From Malania oleifera (Eukaryota; Streptophyta; Magnoliopsida; Santalales; Ximeniaceae): 64,000 bases of DNA. The first letter of the stretch is position 1. Each line of letters starts with the position of its first letter. Below the pieces are notes generated by a model. That model made no database searches and was not told where the DNA came from. It saw only the letters and a list, made by a program, of their open reading frames with translations. Of the stretch, positions 47,228 to 58,822 are shown piece by piece. Position numbers and translations under genes: made by a program. The DNA is taken from positions 89,201,191 through 89,265,190 of the forward strand of contig NC_080423.1 of NCBI RefSeq assembly GCF_029873635.1, given 5' to 3'.

Positions 47228-48762
47228 CTGTCCCTCTTCCTTCTCTCTTCGATTTCGGCCCCACCGGATCGACGATTCGAAGCCACCATGACACTCCTGG
47301 TGAAATTCTCTACAAGTCTGCCAGAGCGGATTGTTGGTGAAATGATGTTAGATTTCATCCCAAACTCAGGGTAAGGAATACTGATATTCTATTCTGAAAA
47401 ATGTTGATTTCAGGGTGTTATGTAGGAGGCCCTACGGGTGTTAGGCTAGTAAACCATAGGGGCTTTTCAGTAGTCAGGTAAGGGAAATATGCTATCTTAG
47501 GTAATTTTAAAATATTATACAGTTTATTAAATTATGAAAATTATGTATTAAAGTATGGTGTGGCTTGAGAATATAAATATAGTACGGTGATATGTTTTAT
47601 GAATTTTAGTATCATGATTTTATGAATTTCAGTACCATGATTATACGAATTCTAGTACCATAATTATATGAATCTCAATACCATGATTATATGAATTTCA
47701 ATACTATGATTATGCAGTTATCAGTGTTATGATTATACAGTTCTCAGTATTATGAAGTGTGAATTACAGTTACAGTTTATGCAGCATCATGGTTATTACA
47801 GTTATTTCATAATCATGGTAAATCAAATAGTGGTATATAGAGATATATTATATAATATCAGACCCTGTTGGACTATGCAATTACAGAGCATGGTACCGTT
47901 GCTACAGATATTATGTTATGTTATGAGTGTAACCACCTATTTAGATAATACATAGTAGTAGGTTGATCACCTAGGCCCTTGACATGGACAGGCTCCCCAT
48001 CAGATATGGGTTGAGGTGGGCAGATCAAACCGATGAAGTATAGTGATTTACCCTAGTCAGTCAACTAGTGTAGATCTAGCCTATGGGCTGCACAACCCTG
48101 TAATAAGGGATTAAATCATGACACACAGTTATCCACGGGGAAAGTTTTCAGTTACCATTACGTATATATAGATTTACAGAAACAGGGAACATATTTATGT
48201 ACACTAGAAGTATTTTGGATAGTAACCTACAATACTGTTACGTTAAGTAACATGGAAAGGGTGGTGGATTTTATCACTTGTACTATATTTACATATTCAG
48301 TTATACATGATTATATGAAAACAGATTTTCATAATATTGTAGGTCATTTTCCACACACTAGTAATAGCATATTTCGTCTTACTAAGCGTTGACTCATCCC
48401 AGTGTTGAATTATTTTTCTAGTGATCCAGGTAGGCGAGCAGACCAGGCTCGTAGATAGAGGGGCCACAGTACTGCCCTGCCAGTAGAAAGTGAATATGTT
48501 TGTGGAGGATTTTTGTATATCCCAGTATAGTTGAGTGTACTTTGGAAAACTAATATATGTGTATATTTTGGGAAAACATGTTAGTACTCTGGTATTGGTA
48601 CTGTATATATTTTTTCATATGGTTATGTCTATGTGATTTCTGCTTCTCGCTGCTTAGGCTAATGATTGGATTTACTCCCATAATGGTATCAGAGCATGTT
48701 ATATGTCATAGTATAAAATAAAAAAATAAAAAAAAAACATGGAAATTAAGCAGGTCGTTACA
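46842..48762 (+). mobile_element. Tekay-like solo LTR in copy C gag
   Basis: Starts TGTAGTGACCCAAAAAATGA and ends caggtcgttaca, flanked on both sides by AGAGA (46837-46841 and 48763-48767), an exact target duplication. It belongs to the same family as the LTR at 29512 (shared gacaacattgcattttggag and repeated tcgtcgacgaa motifs at 46922-47145). A TATA box ccctataaatag is at about 47150, followed by a CT run. No internal region remains, so unequal recombination between two LTRs is the likely origin. The short open frame at 46890-47291 is not a gene. Confidence 0.92.
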
Positions 48763-49217
48763 AGAGACCTTAAGGCTATGTCACTAGATGACTTGACAGG
48801 TTCACTTATCACCTATGATATAGCTATTAAAGAGAGACTAAATGAGCAAAATAGGATGAGAAAGGTGACTACATTAAAAACATCTACTAATACTTCTAGT
48901 GAGTGCAGTGAACCTAAATCTGGAGATGATATGGTTATGCTTACTAGAAAATTCAGCAAGTTCTTCAAGAAGAACAGTAGATCATACAGAAAGTTTAAAG
49001 ATTCAGTATCTAAGAAGGGATAGTCTAGTAAAATAAAAGAAAAATCGAGCACTCCTACGTGCTACAATTGCAACAAGGTCGAGCATATCAAATTTGATTG
49101 TCCGTTGCTGAAAAAGGAGTCTAGGAAAAAAAAAAAAACCATGAAAGCAAGTACTTCATGAGATAGACAAAATAGCAGCGATTTAGATTCATATTGCAGC
49201 AACTCTAAAATTGCCAA
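48763..49217 (+). pseudogene. SIRE copy C gag, middle part
   Basis: Resumes the gag frame with RDLKAMSLDDLTGSLITYDI, then a Lys-rich linker. A stop lies at 49021, and a nucleocapsid knuckle CYNCNKVEHIKFDC at 49060-49101, with Glu for the usual Gly. It ends at a hAT MITE. The capsid segment between the two gag parts (RKILRxLPxxWEAK in copy A) is missing here. Confidence 0.85.
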
Positions 49218-49225
49218 CTTGTGCC

Positions 49226-49412
49226 TAGGGGTGTACAAAAATTACCGACAAACCAAAAATCAGACCGAAACCGAACCAAAACCATAAACGGTTTGGTTTT
49301 TTGGTTTTTGGTCTCGGTTGCAGTTTCCAAAAATAAAAATGTTCAATTTCGATTTCGGTTTCGGTTTTATGTTGAAACTAAACCCAAAAAATTCAAAAAA
49401 CTGATTTATATA

Positions 49413-49451
<39 letters not shown>

Positions 49452-49805
49452 GGCTTGTAAAAATATAGCATGCGGTATAGCCATATAGTCACTATAGAAA
49501 ATAAAAATGCTCAATAAATTTTTAAGAACTTTATGAAAAATAAAGGTTATTTTTGTTAAAAGTGCCCGACAGATTTTATTTTGTTAAAATTATGAGTCCC
49601 TATAAAAAATTAAAATGCTCAATAAATTTTCAACAATTTTATGAAAAATAAAGGTTATTTTTTTTTTGTAAAAAAAATTGGTTTAACACCAAAAAATCGC
49701 AACCAAACCACCACATTTTCGATTTTCAATTAAAGCGTAATTTCGGTTCGGTTCGATTTTTGGTTCTTGCCAAAACCAAACCACACTGAACCGTGTACAA
49801 TCCTA
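49226..49805. mobile_element. hAT-type MITE, 580 bp
   Basis: Flanked by an exact 8-bp duplication CTTGTGCC (49218-49225 and 49806-49813), the size typical of hAT elements. The ends are imperfect inverted repeats: taggggtgtaca at the left and, on the other strand, taggattgtaca at the right. Inside, gaaccgaac/ggtttggtttt words are repeated near both ends. A (TA)n run lies at about 49417-49446. No transposase is encoded. Removing it restores the gag text CLMAR. Confidence 0.9.
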
Positions 49806-49813
49806 CTTGTGCC

Positions 49814-50340
49814 TAATGGCACGAAATGATGAGGTATTGTCTTCTTGTTCCTTATCTACATATTACTTTTAAAGAATTGCAATATGAGTATATTCGCATA
49901 TCTATATTGTTAACAAAATGACCAAGGAGAATGATGTTTTGAAAAAGAAAGATGAAAATTGGTCAAAATTGTTTGAAATTGTAAAGAACTCTCATGCTTC
50001 AATTCTTAAAGGAAAAGATTTGAAAATTGCCGAGCTTAACAAAAAATTTGGAGGACAGCTCCAAAATTATTTATAAATTTACTGAGGGCCAACACAATTT
50101 TGAAAAATTTATTGGGGCCCAAAGAAACTCTCTTAGTAAAGAAGGTCTTGGATTTAATGGTATTGAAAACTTGAAACGGCCTAATCTTTACTTGGGACAT
50201 TTTACTCGAGATCAAAATCCCAAATTCGACCTAAAGATTTTCGGTCTCAAATGATATGTTTTAAATGTAAACAAATTGGTCACATTCAGTTTGATTGTCC
50301 ACTTAGAAATAAACATATAAGAATTAAAAAGGTGTGAAGA
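49814..50340 (+). pseudogene. SIRE copy C gag, C-terminal part
   Basis: A coiled-coil-like Lys/Glu-rich region with at least two frame breaks (about 49869 and 50027-50254) leads to a second zinc knuckle CFKCKQIGHIQFDC at 50257-50298. It ends with a stop at about 50337. The layout matches element A without its MITE. Confidence 0.8.
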
Positions 50341-50439
50341 GTCAAAGGTGATCTAGGTACTAACCCCTATGGACCCAACAAAATTTTGGGACCAGCGTCA
50401 ATTACTTAGATTTTCTTGTATGTGTGTTTGTGATCGTCA

Positions 50440-53400
50440 TCATCTAAGGACAAGTGGTACTTGGACAACGGCTGCTCACGGCATATGACCGATGACAAGG
50501 TCAAGCTTGCATCCATCACTCCCAAAGATGGTGGGTACGTGACATTCGGGGACAATGCAAATGGTAGAATCATCGGCGTAGGTAAGGTTGGTAAGGAGCC
50601 TTCCCTGATTATTGATAATGTATTACTGGTTGATGGTTTGAAACATAATTTGTTAAGTATTAGACAATTGTGTGATAAAGGGTATAAAGTATCTTTTGAA
50701 AAGGATAAATGCATTATTGAGAGTAAATCAAATAATAAAGTACTTTTTACTGTTGAACATCATGAAAATGTGTATACAACTAGTTTTGATAATTTAGCTT
50801 CTCAACAAGTCACATGTTTTTTCTGCAATAAACGAAACTAGTTGGTTGTGACATAGACGTTTAGGACATGCTAGTATGGATCTTTTGTCAAAACTTGTGA
50901 AAAGGACTTAGTTAAAGGCTTGCCAAAAATGCATTTTGTGAAAGATAAAATCTGTGATGCATGTCAAATGGGTAAGCAAACTAAATCGAGTTTTAAGAAA
51001 AATAAATTCTTATCTACCACTAGACCACTTGAAATACTACACTTTGATTTATTTGGTCCTAATCAAGTTCAAAGTCTAGGTGGAAAATTGTATGCCTTTG
51101 TTATTGTGGATGATTATTCTAGGTTCACATGGGTGATGTTTCTCACTTATAAAGATGAATCATGTGAACAATTCACTAAACTATGTAGAAAAATTTAGAA
51201 TGAAGAAGGCTACAAAATCACACACATAAGAAGTGATAGGGGAACTGAATTCAAAAATGATGGCATAGAAAACTATTGTGATTTAGAGGGCATTTCACAT
51301 AATTTTTTTGCACTTAGGACCCCACAACAAAACGGAGTTATAGAAAGAAAGAATAGGTCCTTACAAGAAATGGGTAGGACAATGCTAAATGAACATAAAT
51401 TACCCAAATATTTCTGGGCAGAAACTATGAGTACTGCATGTTATGTCATGAATAGAGTGTTAATAAGGCCTTCACTTAATAGGACTCCATATGAATTGTG
51501 GAACAACCATAGACCTAATATTTCCTATTTTCATGTCTTTGGTTGTAAATGTTTTATACTTAGGGATAATAAGCACCTAGGGAAATTTGACTCTAAATTT
51601 GATGAAGGTATTTTCCTAAGTTATTCACTTAATAGTAAAGCATATAGAGTTTTTAATTAAAGAACATTAACTGTTTTTGAATCTATTCATGTTGTGTTTG
51701 ATGAATCTAATCTGTTTTCTAAAAGAGATGATGAAGATGATATTAATATTAGAAAAGGTTTAGATAAGTTATCTATTGAAAATAATGTGGATATCAATTC
51801 AAAAACAAATGATAAATCAATGGAAAATGATAAAGTTGAAAGTGTGGTTCAAGAGCTACCTAGGGATTGGAAATTCATTAGGAACCACCCTTTAGATCAA
51901 ATTATAGGAGAACCTTCACGTGGTGTAGCCACCCGATCCTCCTTAAAAAATTTAATTAGTCATTTTGCATTCTTATCTCAGGAAGAGCCCAAAAATTTTA
52001 AGGAAGTCATAAAGGATTAGTCTTGGGTAATGTCTATGCAGGAAGAGCTTAACCAATTTGAAAGAAGCAAAGTGTGGACCTAGTTCCTAGGCCTAATGAT
52101 CACACTATTATTGGAACTAAATGGGTATATAGAAATAAAAAGGATGAAAATGGGGTAGTTACTAGAAACAAAGTTAGACTAGTTGCCCAGGGATATAATC
52201 AGGAAGAAGAGATAGATTTTGAGGAAACCTATACTCCCGTAGCTATAATGGAGGTCATCCGTATTTTACTTGCTTATGCTTTAAAGAACTTTAAATTGTA
52301 CCAAATGGATGTTAAAAGCGCCTTCTTAAATGGCTATATAAATGAAGAAGTGTATGTAGATCAACCACCCAATTTTTAAAATCATAAGTATCCTAATCAT
52401 GTATACCAGTTGTCAAAAGGCTTGTATGGATTGAAACAAGCTCTTAGAGCTTGGTATGAGAGGCTTAGTGGTTTTCTATTAGAAAATGGGTTTACCCGAG
52501 GCAAAATTGACACTACACTTTTCATCAAATCTAAAAATAATGATATGCTCCTTGTTCAAATATATGTTGATGATATTATTTTTGGAGCAACTAATGATGA
52601 TTTGTGTAATAAGTTTACCAAATGCATGCAAAGTGAATTCGAAATGAGCATGATGGGTGAACTGAGTTTCTTCTTAGGACTTCAAATTAAACAGGCTAAA
52701 TATGGGACTTTCATTTGCCAATCTAAATATGTTAGGGACTTTCTAAAGAAATTTAACATGGAAGATGGTAAAATTCTTGGTGCTCCTATGAGCTCTTCCA
52801 CCAAATTTGATAAAGATGAGCAAGGCATCCCTGTTGATGTGAAATTATATCATGGCATGATTGGTAGTCTCCTATACCTTACAGCTAGTCGACCTGATAT
52901 TATGTTTAGTGTGTGTATGTGTGCTAGGTTTCAAGTCGCTCCTAAGGAGTCTCATTTGTTAGCCGTAAAAAGAAAACTTAGGTACCTTGTTGGAACTGTT
53001 AAGTTAGGTTTATGGTACCCTAAGCATACAACATTTGAGATTGTTAGCTACACCGATGCTAACTTTGCCGGTAGTAAGGTAGATACAAAGAGTACTAGCA
53101 GCACTTGTCATTATTTAGGACAATCTCTGATTTCTTGGTTCTCCAAGAAGCATAACTCAGTTGTCTTATCCACAGTCGAAGCTGAATATATTGCGGCTGG
53201 AAGTTCTTGTGCTCAAAGTCTTATATGAAACAACAACTTATGGATTTTGAATTGCACTATGATACGGTTCCAATTAAATATGATAATACTAGTGCAATCA
53301 ACATCTCTAAAAATCCTATCTCAAATTCACGAACCAAACATATTGAGATTAGACACCATTTCATTCAGAATCAAGTGCAGCAAGGGGATGTGGCACTTGA

Positions 53401-53514
53401 GTTTATGTACACAAATGAGCAGTGGGCTAATATTTTCACCAAACCTCTTCAGGAAGATAGGTTCATACATATTAGACGTGAGCTAGGTCTAATGCATAGT
53501 AGAGATGCCTCCTA
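50440..53514 (+). pseudogene. SIRE copy C pol: protease, integrase, RT, RNase H (broken)
   Basis: Protease opens with WYLDNGCSRHMTDD (DSG changed to DNG) and runs to about 50830. Integrase (50840-51660) has CDACQMGK, LHFDLFGP, RSDRGTEF and PQQNGVIERKN. RT (52020-52900) has [28 protein letters not shown] and YVDD at 52563-52574, and RNase H has LSTVEAEYIAAGS. The frame 52410-53228 is open for 272 residues. Damage: stops at about 50849, 51196, 51658, 52018 and 52377, and frameshifts near 50905, 52075 and 53220. The pol end IRRELGLMHSRDAS is intact. It is close in sequence to element A and less decayed, but not functional. Confidence 0.9.
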
Positions 53515-54066
53515 AAAATTTGATAGAATGCACAAACTTAGGGGGAGCTTCTTATCATAAGAAAATATATGGCTCTGAAAACTTTACACCTATCATTGTT
53601 TTATACTTTGTGAATATGTTTGTGGTTCGAAATGCATGGATATCATATCTCTTACATGTTGATAGTTATATTTATGTTTTCCATCTTGATCATACTGACA
53701 TGTTAGAATAGGTAGTTGTGGATAAAAATTGTTAATTTAAAACTCAATCAGGTCACTTCTATACAAGTATTTTTAGGAAAATGTTCTAATTTCAAACGGC
53801 GTGTTGCCGAAATTTCCAAAAAAATTCCTAATCATATCTTGCATTTTTTATGATTCATACTCAATTCCTTGCTTACGTGCCTTATATTTACAGTAGCCTT
53901 TTTTGTTGTTGCCAAAAGGGAGAGAAAAGACAAAATTGGGTACTTTTTAAAAAAAGTTCGAACTTTAAATCTTTACACATCTCATTATGCATATTGACAG
54001 GGGGAGCCTTTCAAGGTTGTACCCACTTTTGCATGATGTATTTGTCATCATCAAAAAGGGGGAGAA
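53515..54066 (+). other. SIRE copy C 3' region and polypurine tract
   Basis: Non-coding after the pol stop, ending catcatcaaaaagggggagaa just before the 3' LTR, which is the plus-strand primer tract. The small frame at 53505-53711 is not supported by any motif. Confidence 0.75.
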
Positions 54067-54104
54067 TGTTGACTTTATAGGTCATACCCTGTTTTGATTA
54101 TAAC
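54067..54104 (+). mobile_element. First 38 bp of the 3' LTR of SIRE copy C
   Basis: tgttgactttataggtcata and the following 18 bases match the 5' LTR start at 44318 except for a few changes, then give way to a gypsy LTR at 54105. The last five bases, ATAAC, are the expected target duplication of that insertion. The rest of this LTR should lie beyond the window. Confidence 0.85.
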
Positions 54105-55873
54105 TGTTAGAACCCAACTTTTGATAATGGGTTTTAAATATTAAAGAGAGGGGCATTTTGGTAAAAGAGCAGGCCTCATCGACCAAGCCAGTTTTTGTCG
54201 ACGAAGTCTTCATCCTTCTCGTCGACGAAACTCAGAGACTCTTCGACGAGGAGAAGCCGAGGAGTTTCAAAAAATCGGGAATATCAGGATTCATCAACAA
54301 ATTCCTTGTCTTGTCAATGAGTTTGCCCGGGTCAAAGGGCTATAAATGTCATTTTCCTTTACTTCTTCATTAAGAAACTTCAAATATCTCTCTCTCTCTC
54401 TCTCTCTAGAACTCTTCCTACTCTCTCTCTCTCTCTCTCTAGATTTCTTCACCAATCATTGCTGGAATCGTGAATCTGAAGTTACCACGAGGATCATGGA
54501 AGAATTTTCTACAAGTTCTACGGATCGGAATCCCGTTTCAGAGATTTTCAGGTTTCGACATAAAATCGAGGTAAGGGTCGATATTCAATTCTGATTCGAT
54601 AGTTTTGTAGGGAATAGTCTTGTGAGTATATTCTGTACTGTGATTTGTAGGTTTTAGAACTCGGTTTGCTGTTTAGGGGCCTTGGAGTTCGGGATTTGCT
54701 ATTCGGGGAAAAGGTAAGGGGAACTATGTTTAAATTGGTTATTTTTGAATTTGGACTCGGTGGAACTGTGGTTCACGGTCCTGTATATGTTTTGGCTACT
54801 CATTTGGGGGGATCTAACGGAGAAAACTATGGGTTTTTCATTATTACAGTTTTGGGAAAAGGGGGCGACGGGCTACATCCCTGGTTTTGTTGAAAACCGT
54901 GGGTATATGTTGATTTATACTATGATATTGGGATGGTCATGCCTTGACTTGTTCAAACTGTATTTTTTTGGAAAACCATGATTTAGATTACCAAATAGGT
55001 GTGATTTGTTTGGTTATATGAGCATGCATGTGTGTGTGATATGTTAAATGGCTAGTAGGAACAGGGTTCCGAATTGTCCAGGTACTGAGAGTGTCCGGCT
55101 CTATATCCGAGGGCGTATGTTTATCTCCAGCCACGTAGGCAGGAGTATCCGGCTCTATATCCGAGGGTGTGAACCTATACCAGCAGATCAGGCCGAAGGG
55201 TGTGGATCCACCAGTTTAGCATCGGTATGATGCCCTGGGAGTCTGGGACTAGCCATGTGCCGGTAGCGCCATGCTTCGCGGGTTCGCTACGGGCCAACAC
55301 CGGATTGTCTCGGACCGGCTTTGGGCCAAAGGGTGTGACAACACCAAGATTGCTGATCATGTGTATATGTATGTGTGCGTGTATGCATTGTGGAAATTAG
55401 TACTGGAATGCATTTAACTGCGTGTATGTTGTATCATGATAACACTCAAATGCCACACACTGATATAACATGTGTTCTTCCTTACTAAGAGGTGTCTCAT
55501 CCCTGCTGTACATACATTTTTACAGGTCCTTCGAGTAACCGGAACTAGCGTCATGGTGTAGGGAGCGTAGTGGCCGGTGTACTGCATTTTGTGCTTAGGT
55601 AAGTGCTAGGACTGTATTTTGATGGGTTTCCAATTTGAGATGTACGTGGGCACCCAATTGTACGTTTTTGATAGAGATGTGTTTTGCTCTTGATAGAGAT
55701 GAATTTTTCCGCTGCGTATATGTTTGTGATTAGATGTGTTTAGGGTGCTTGGGAACCCCACGGGGTTGGACCTTCATCCATTGTACTGTATCTTTAGATG
55801 TTTTATCGAATACAGGGACAGGTTATGTTACATTTTCACCCTTGGGTCCCATTTCGGGGTTCGGGGCGTGATA
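54105..55873 (+). mobile_element. 5' LTR of Tekay-like element D
   Basis: Starts TGTTAGAACCCAACTTTTGA and ends ggggcgtgata (canonical ...aca mutated). Its start matches the 3' LTR at 63566 closely. U3 carries several tcgtcgacgaa/tcgacgag motifs (54178-54320). Two CT microsatellites are at 54390-54440. Two 54-bp repeat units start at 55091 and 55145 (ccggctctatatccgagggc). The motif cttactaagaggtgtctcat is at about 55481. Confidence 0.88.
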
Positions 55874-55875
55874 GC

Positions 55876-55890
55876 TTGGTATCAGAGCTA
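55876..55890 (+). other. Primer-binding site of element D
   Basis: ttggtatcagagcta, complementary to the initiator tRNA-Met 3' end. Confidence 0.85.
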
Positions 55891-56197
55891 ACCAGGTTAC
55901 TAGATCTTGTAGACTAGGTTAGGCTTAGTTGTGAGTACATACCTGAGTATAGGATATGGATATGGGTAAAGTTGGTTGAGGGTTGTTCGGTTGCTAAACC
56001 AGGATTTGTCAATGGTATTTTGTGTTTTTCCTGGGATGATGATTCCAGTAAAAGTCGGGCAGATCATTGATGACTTTTGTGTCGATGTGATAGGACAGAC
56101 CTAGACCTGGCAAGGAGTAGTTAACACAATTAGTGTAGATCATTGTGTTAACTATATGTGTTGTAGGGATACTGATAGATTCCTATTGTGCTGCAGA

Positions 56198-57170
56198 ATG
56201 GAGCCCACGGATAATGACTTGGGAAGTGGCCTCGAGGAGACTGCAAGTGATGAGTCTCCTTCTGTGGCTCGAGGTTTGACAAGGCAGGTATTACGGAAGA
56301 TAGGGCGGAGTGCGAGGAGACGCAAGCACTCTCCTACTGCTGCGGGGTGCACCATTGAGAGGTTCACACGCATACATCCTCCGACATTCTCTGGAGGACC
56401 TGACCCGACGATAGCAGAGGATTGGGTGGAAAAGACTTAGAGGATCTTGGAGGTCCTGCACTACATGGATAGGCAGCGAGTTCTTTAGGCCACCTTCCAG
56501 CTGTCTGGGGAGGCAGGTCGATGATGGACTACGGTGAGTCTACTGGAGAAGCAGAGAACTAGTCCTAAGGAGATGACGTGGAGCCGTTTCAAGGAGGTAT
56601 TCTTTGACAGATACTTCCCAGCTTCAGTATATGATGCGAAGGCAGATGAGTTTTCTTCGCTGACTCAAGGGAGTATGATGGTGTAGAGATATGCAACTCG
56701 GTACGTAAAGCTGTCTCGGTTCGCGCCGTGTCTAATCTCAAGCAAATATGAGAAGACTCAGAGGTTCGAGAAGGGCCTGAGGAAGGATATCCGCAGACTG
56801 GTGGGTATGCTTCAGATCCGTGAGTTCTCGATGTTGGTGGATAAAGTCACGGTGATTGAGACCGGTATCCGAGAGGACGAGGTGGATCAGGAATCGAATA
56901 AGAGGACATTACTTTATAGTTCTCAGACAGGATCTCGTCAGGGATGATGGAAGAAGAGGAGCAAGGCCTCGGGTTACCATCAAAATACCGAGCTCCAGGA
57001 TTCGCAGGGGAGCTAGACTAGTGGTTGTTGTACCAGGTGCCTCAGACGGCACGAGGGTGAGTCTCGGTCTTTTGAAGTTAACTGCTATAAATATGGTCGG
57101 CCTGGTCACATAGCTCGTGATTGTCGTGCACCGAAGTGAGATGTGCCTGCATTCAGTGGGAACCGAGGTA
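56198..57170 (+). pseudogene. Element D gag pseudogene
   Basis: From ATG at 56198 (MEPTDNDLGSGLEET) through CTIERFTRIHPPTFSGGPDP, WSRFKEVFFDRYFP and RYATRYVKLSRFAP to a knuckle at about 57083-57127 reading CYKYGRPGHIARDC, where the second Cys is Tyr. Stops at about 56438, 56487, 56523 and 56685 fall where relatives have Gln or Trp, and frames shift near 56855-57060. The same layout is seen in the gag at 31986. Confidence 0.85.
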
Positions 57171-57280
57171 GTAATCAGATATCTTGGGGAACCGTTCAGA
57201 CGAATACAGCTCCGGCCAGAGTATATTCTCTTACTCCAGCAGACACTGAGTAAGCAGGGAACGTTGCGACAGGTACCTTA

Positions 57281-57620
57281 TTATTGTTTTCGAATAAAGC
57301 TACTGTTTTATTTGATTCAAGTGCAACCCATTCCTTTGTATCTATGAATTTTGTGAGACGGTGTGGGGTTGAGACCCAAGACATGAATGAGGTGTTATCT
57401 ATTACTACACCATCTGGGAGTGTATCATTATGTAGGAAGATGCTGGAGGACTGCCCAGTGGTAATTCAGGGGAGCTGCTACCGGCGAATCTTGTGGTATA
57501 CGACATGTCAGGGTTTGATATCATTCTGGGGATGGATTGGTTGTTCTCTAGTTACGCAGTGATTGATTGTCGTAGGAAGGTAGTAGTGTTTAGACCTCCT
57601 GGGGAGTAGGAATATGAATT
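57281..57620 (+). pseudogene. Element D protease region
   Basis: TVLFDSSATHSF (active site DSG changed to DSS), then CGVETQDM and TTPSGSV, and a frame change near 57480 before GFDIILGMDWL-like text (57510-57545) and the FRPPG ending. It would process the polyprotein in an intact copy. Confidence 0.8.
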
Positions 57621-57699
57621 CGTGAGATCGTGTGTGCATTCGACGCCATAGATTCTATCGGCATTACATGTGAGGAGGTTACTCTTGGACGGGTATCAG

Positions 57700-58822
57700 G
57701 GGTACCTAGCTTGTGTGCAAGAACCGTCGTGGGATGAATTGAGGCTCAAGGACATTTGAGTAGTCAGCGAGTTCCCGGATGTGTTTCCAAACGATTTACC
57801 CGGTTTACCTCTGGATCGTGAGGTGGAGTTTGCGATAGATTTGCTGCCTGGCAAGGCACCGATTTCTAAAGCTCTGTACTGGATGGCTCCAGCTGAACTT
57901 CGAGAGTTGAAGGAGCAATTGCAATAATTACTGGACCGGGGATTCATTCGACCTAGTGTTTCGCCCTGGGGAGCTCCAGTATTGTTTGTGAATAACAAGG
58001 ACGTGTCGATGCAGATGTGCATTGATTATCGTGAGATTAACAAGGTGACTATGAAAAATTGCTATCCTTGACCTCATATAGATGATCTCTTTGACCAGTT
58101 GTAGGGGACGCAGATCTTTTCGAAGATCGACTTGCAGTCAGGATATCATCAGGTGAGGGTCAAATCGGAGCATGTAGTGAAAACAGCTTTCCGAACTAGA
58201 TATGGCCATTACGAGTTTTTGGTCATGCCTTTTGGGTTGACGAATGCTCCAACGATGTTCATGGATCTGATGAATAGGATTTTTCATGAGTACCTGGATC
58301 GGTTCGTAGTGGTTTTCATTGATGACATTCTGGTATACTCGAGGAGTACGGAAGAGCACGTGGAACATTTGAGGTTAGTGTTACAGATTCTGCGAGAGAA
58401 GAAGTTGTATGCTAACTTAAAGAAATGTGAATTCTGATTAAGTCATATTGTGTTTTTAGGCCATGTGGTTACTGGGGATGGTATATCAGTTCATACTAGC
58501 AAGATTGAAGTTATGGTCGACTGGGTAAGGCCAAAGAATGTGCAGGAGGTTTAAAGTTTTCTGGGACTGGCGGGTTACTATCGTCGTTTCGTAGAGGGTT
58601 TCTCTAAATTGTCTAAACCTCTGACACGATTGACTAGGAAAGGAGTGCAGTTTGAGTGGACCAGTGATTGCGAGCAGTGCTTTCATGAGTTGAAGCACCG
58701 GCTAGTTACTGCTCCAGTGTTGACCATTCCTTCGGGGGATGGTGGGTTTGTGATTTATAGCGACACATCTTTGAAAGGCCTGGGATGTGTGCTCATGCAG
58801 CAGGGTAAGGTAGTAGCTTATG
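57700..58822 (+). pseudogene. Element D reverse transcriptase, first part of pol
   Basis: Linker and [15 protein letters not shown] text near 57800, then [14 protein letters not shown] (57960-58000), [48 protein letters not shown] at 58315-58326, HVVFLGH-like text and AGYYRRFVEGFSKLSKPLT at 58565-58615. The longest open frames are 58132-58437 and 58609-58822. Stops lie at about 57757, 57925, 58069, 58104, 58434 and 58551. Similarity continues across a solo LTR inserted at 58823, in RNase H (QQGKVVAYA). Confidence 0.88.

Noticed and set aside
46890..47291. 133-codon frame in copy C
   Set aside because: It lies completely inside a solo LTR delimited by an AGAGA duplication and includes a CT microsatellite; not protein coding.
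54666..55400. Overlapping small open frames 60-78 codons long
   Set aside because: All lie within the 5' LTR of element D and overlap its 54-bp repeats.
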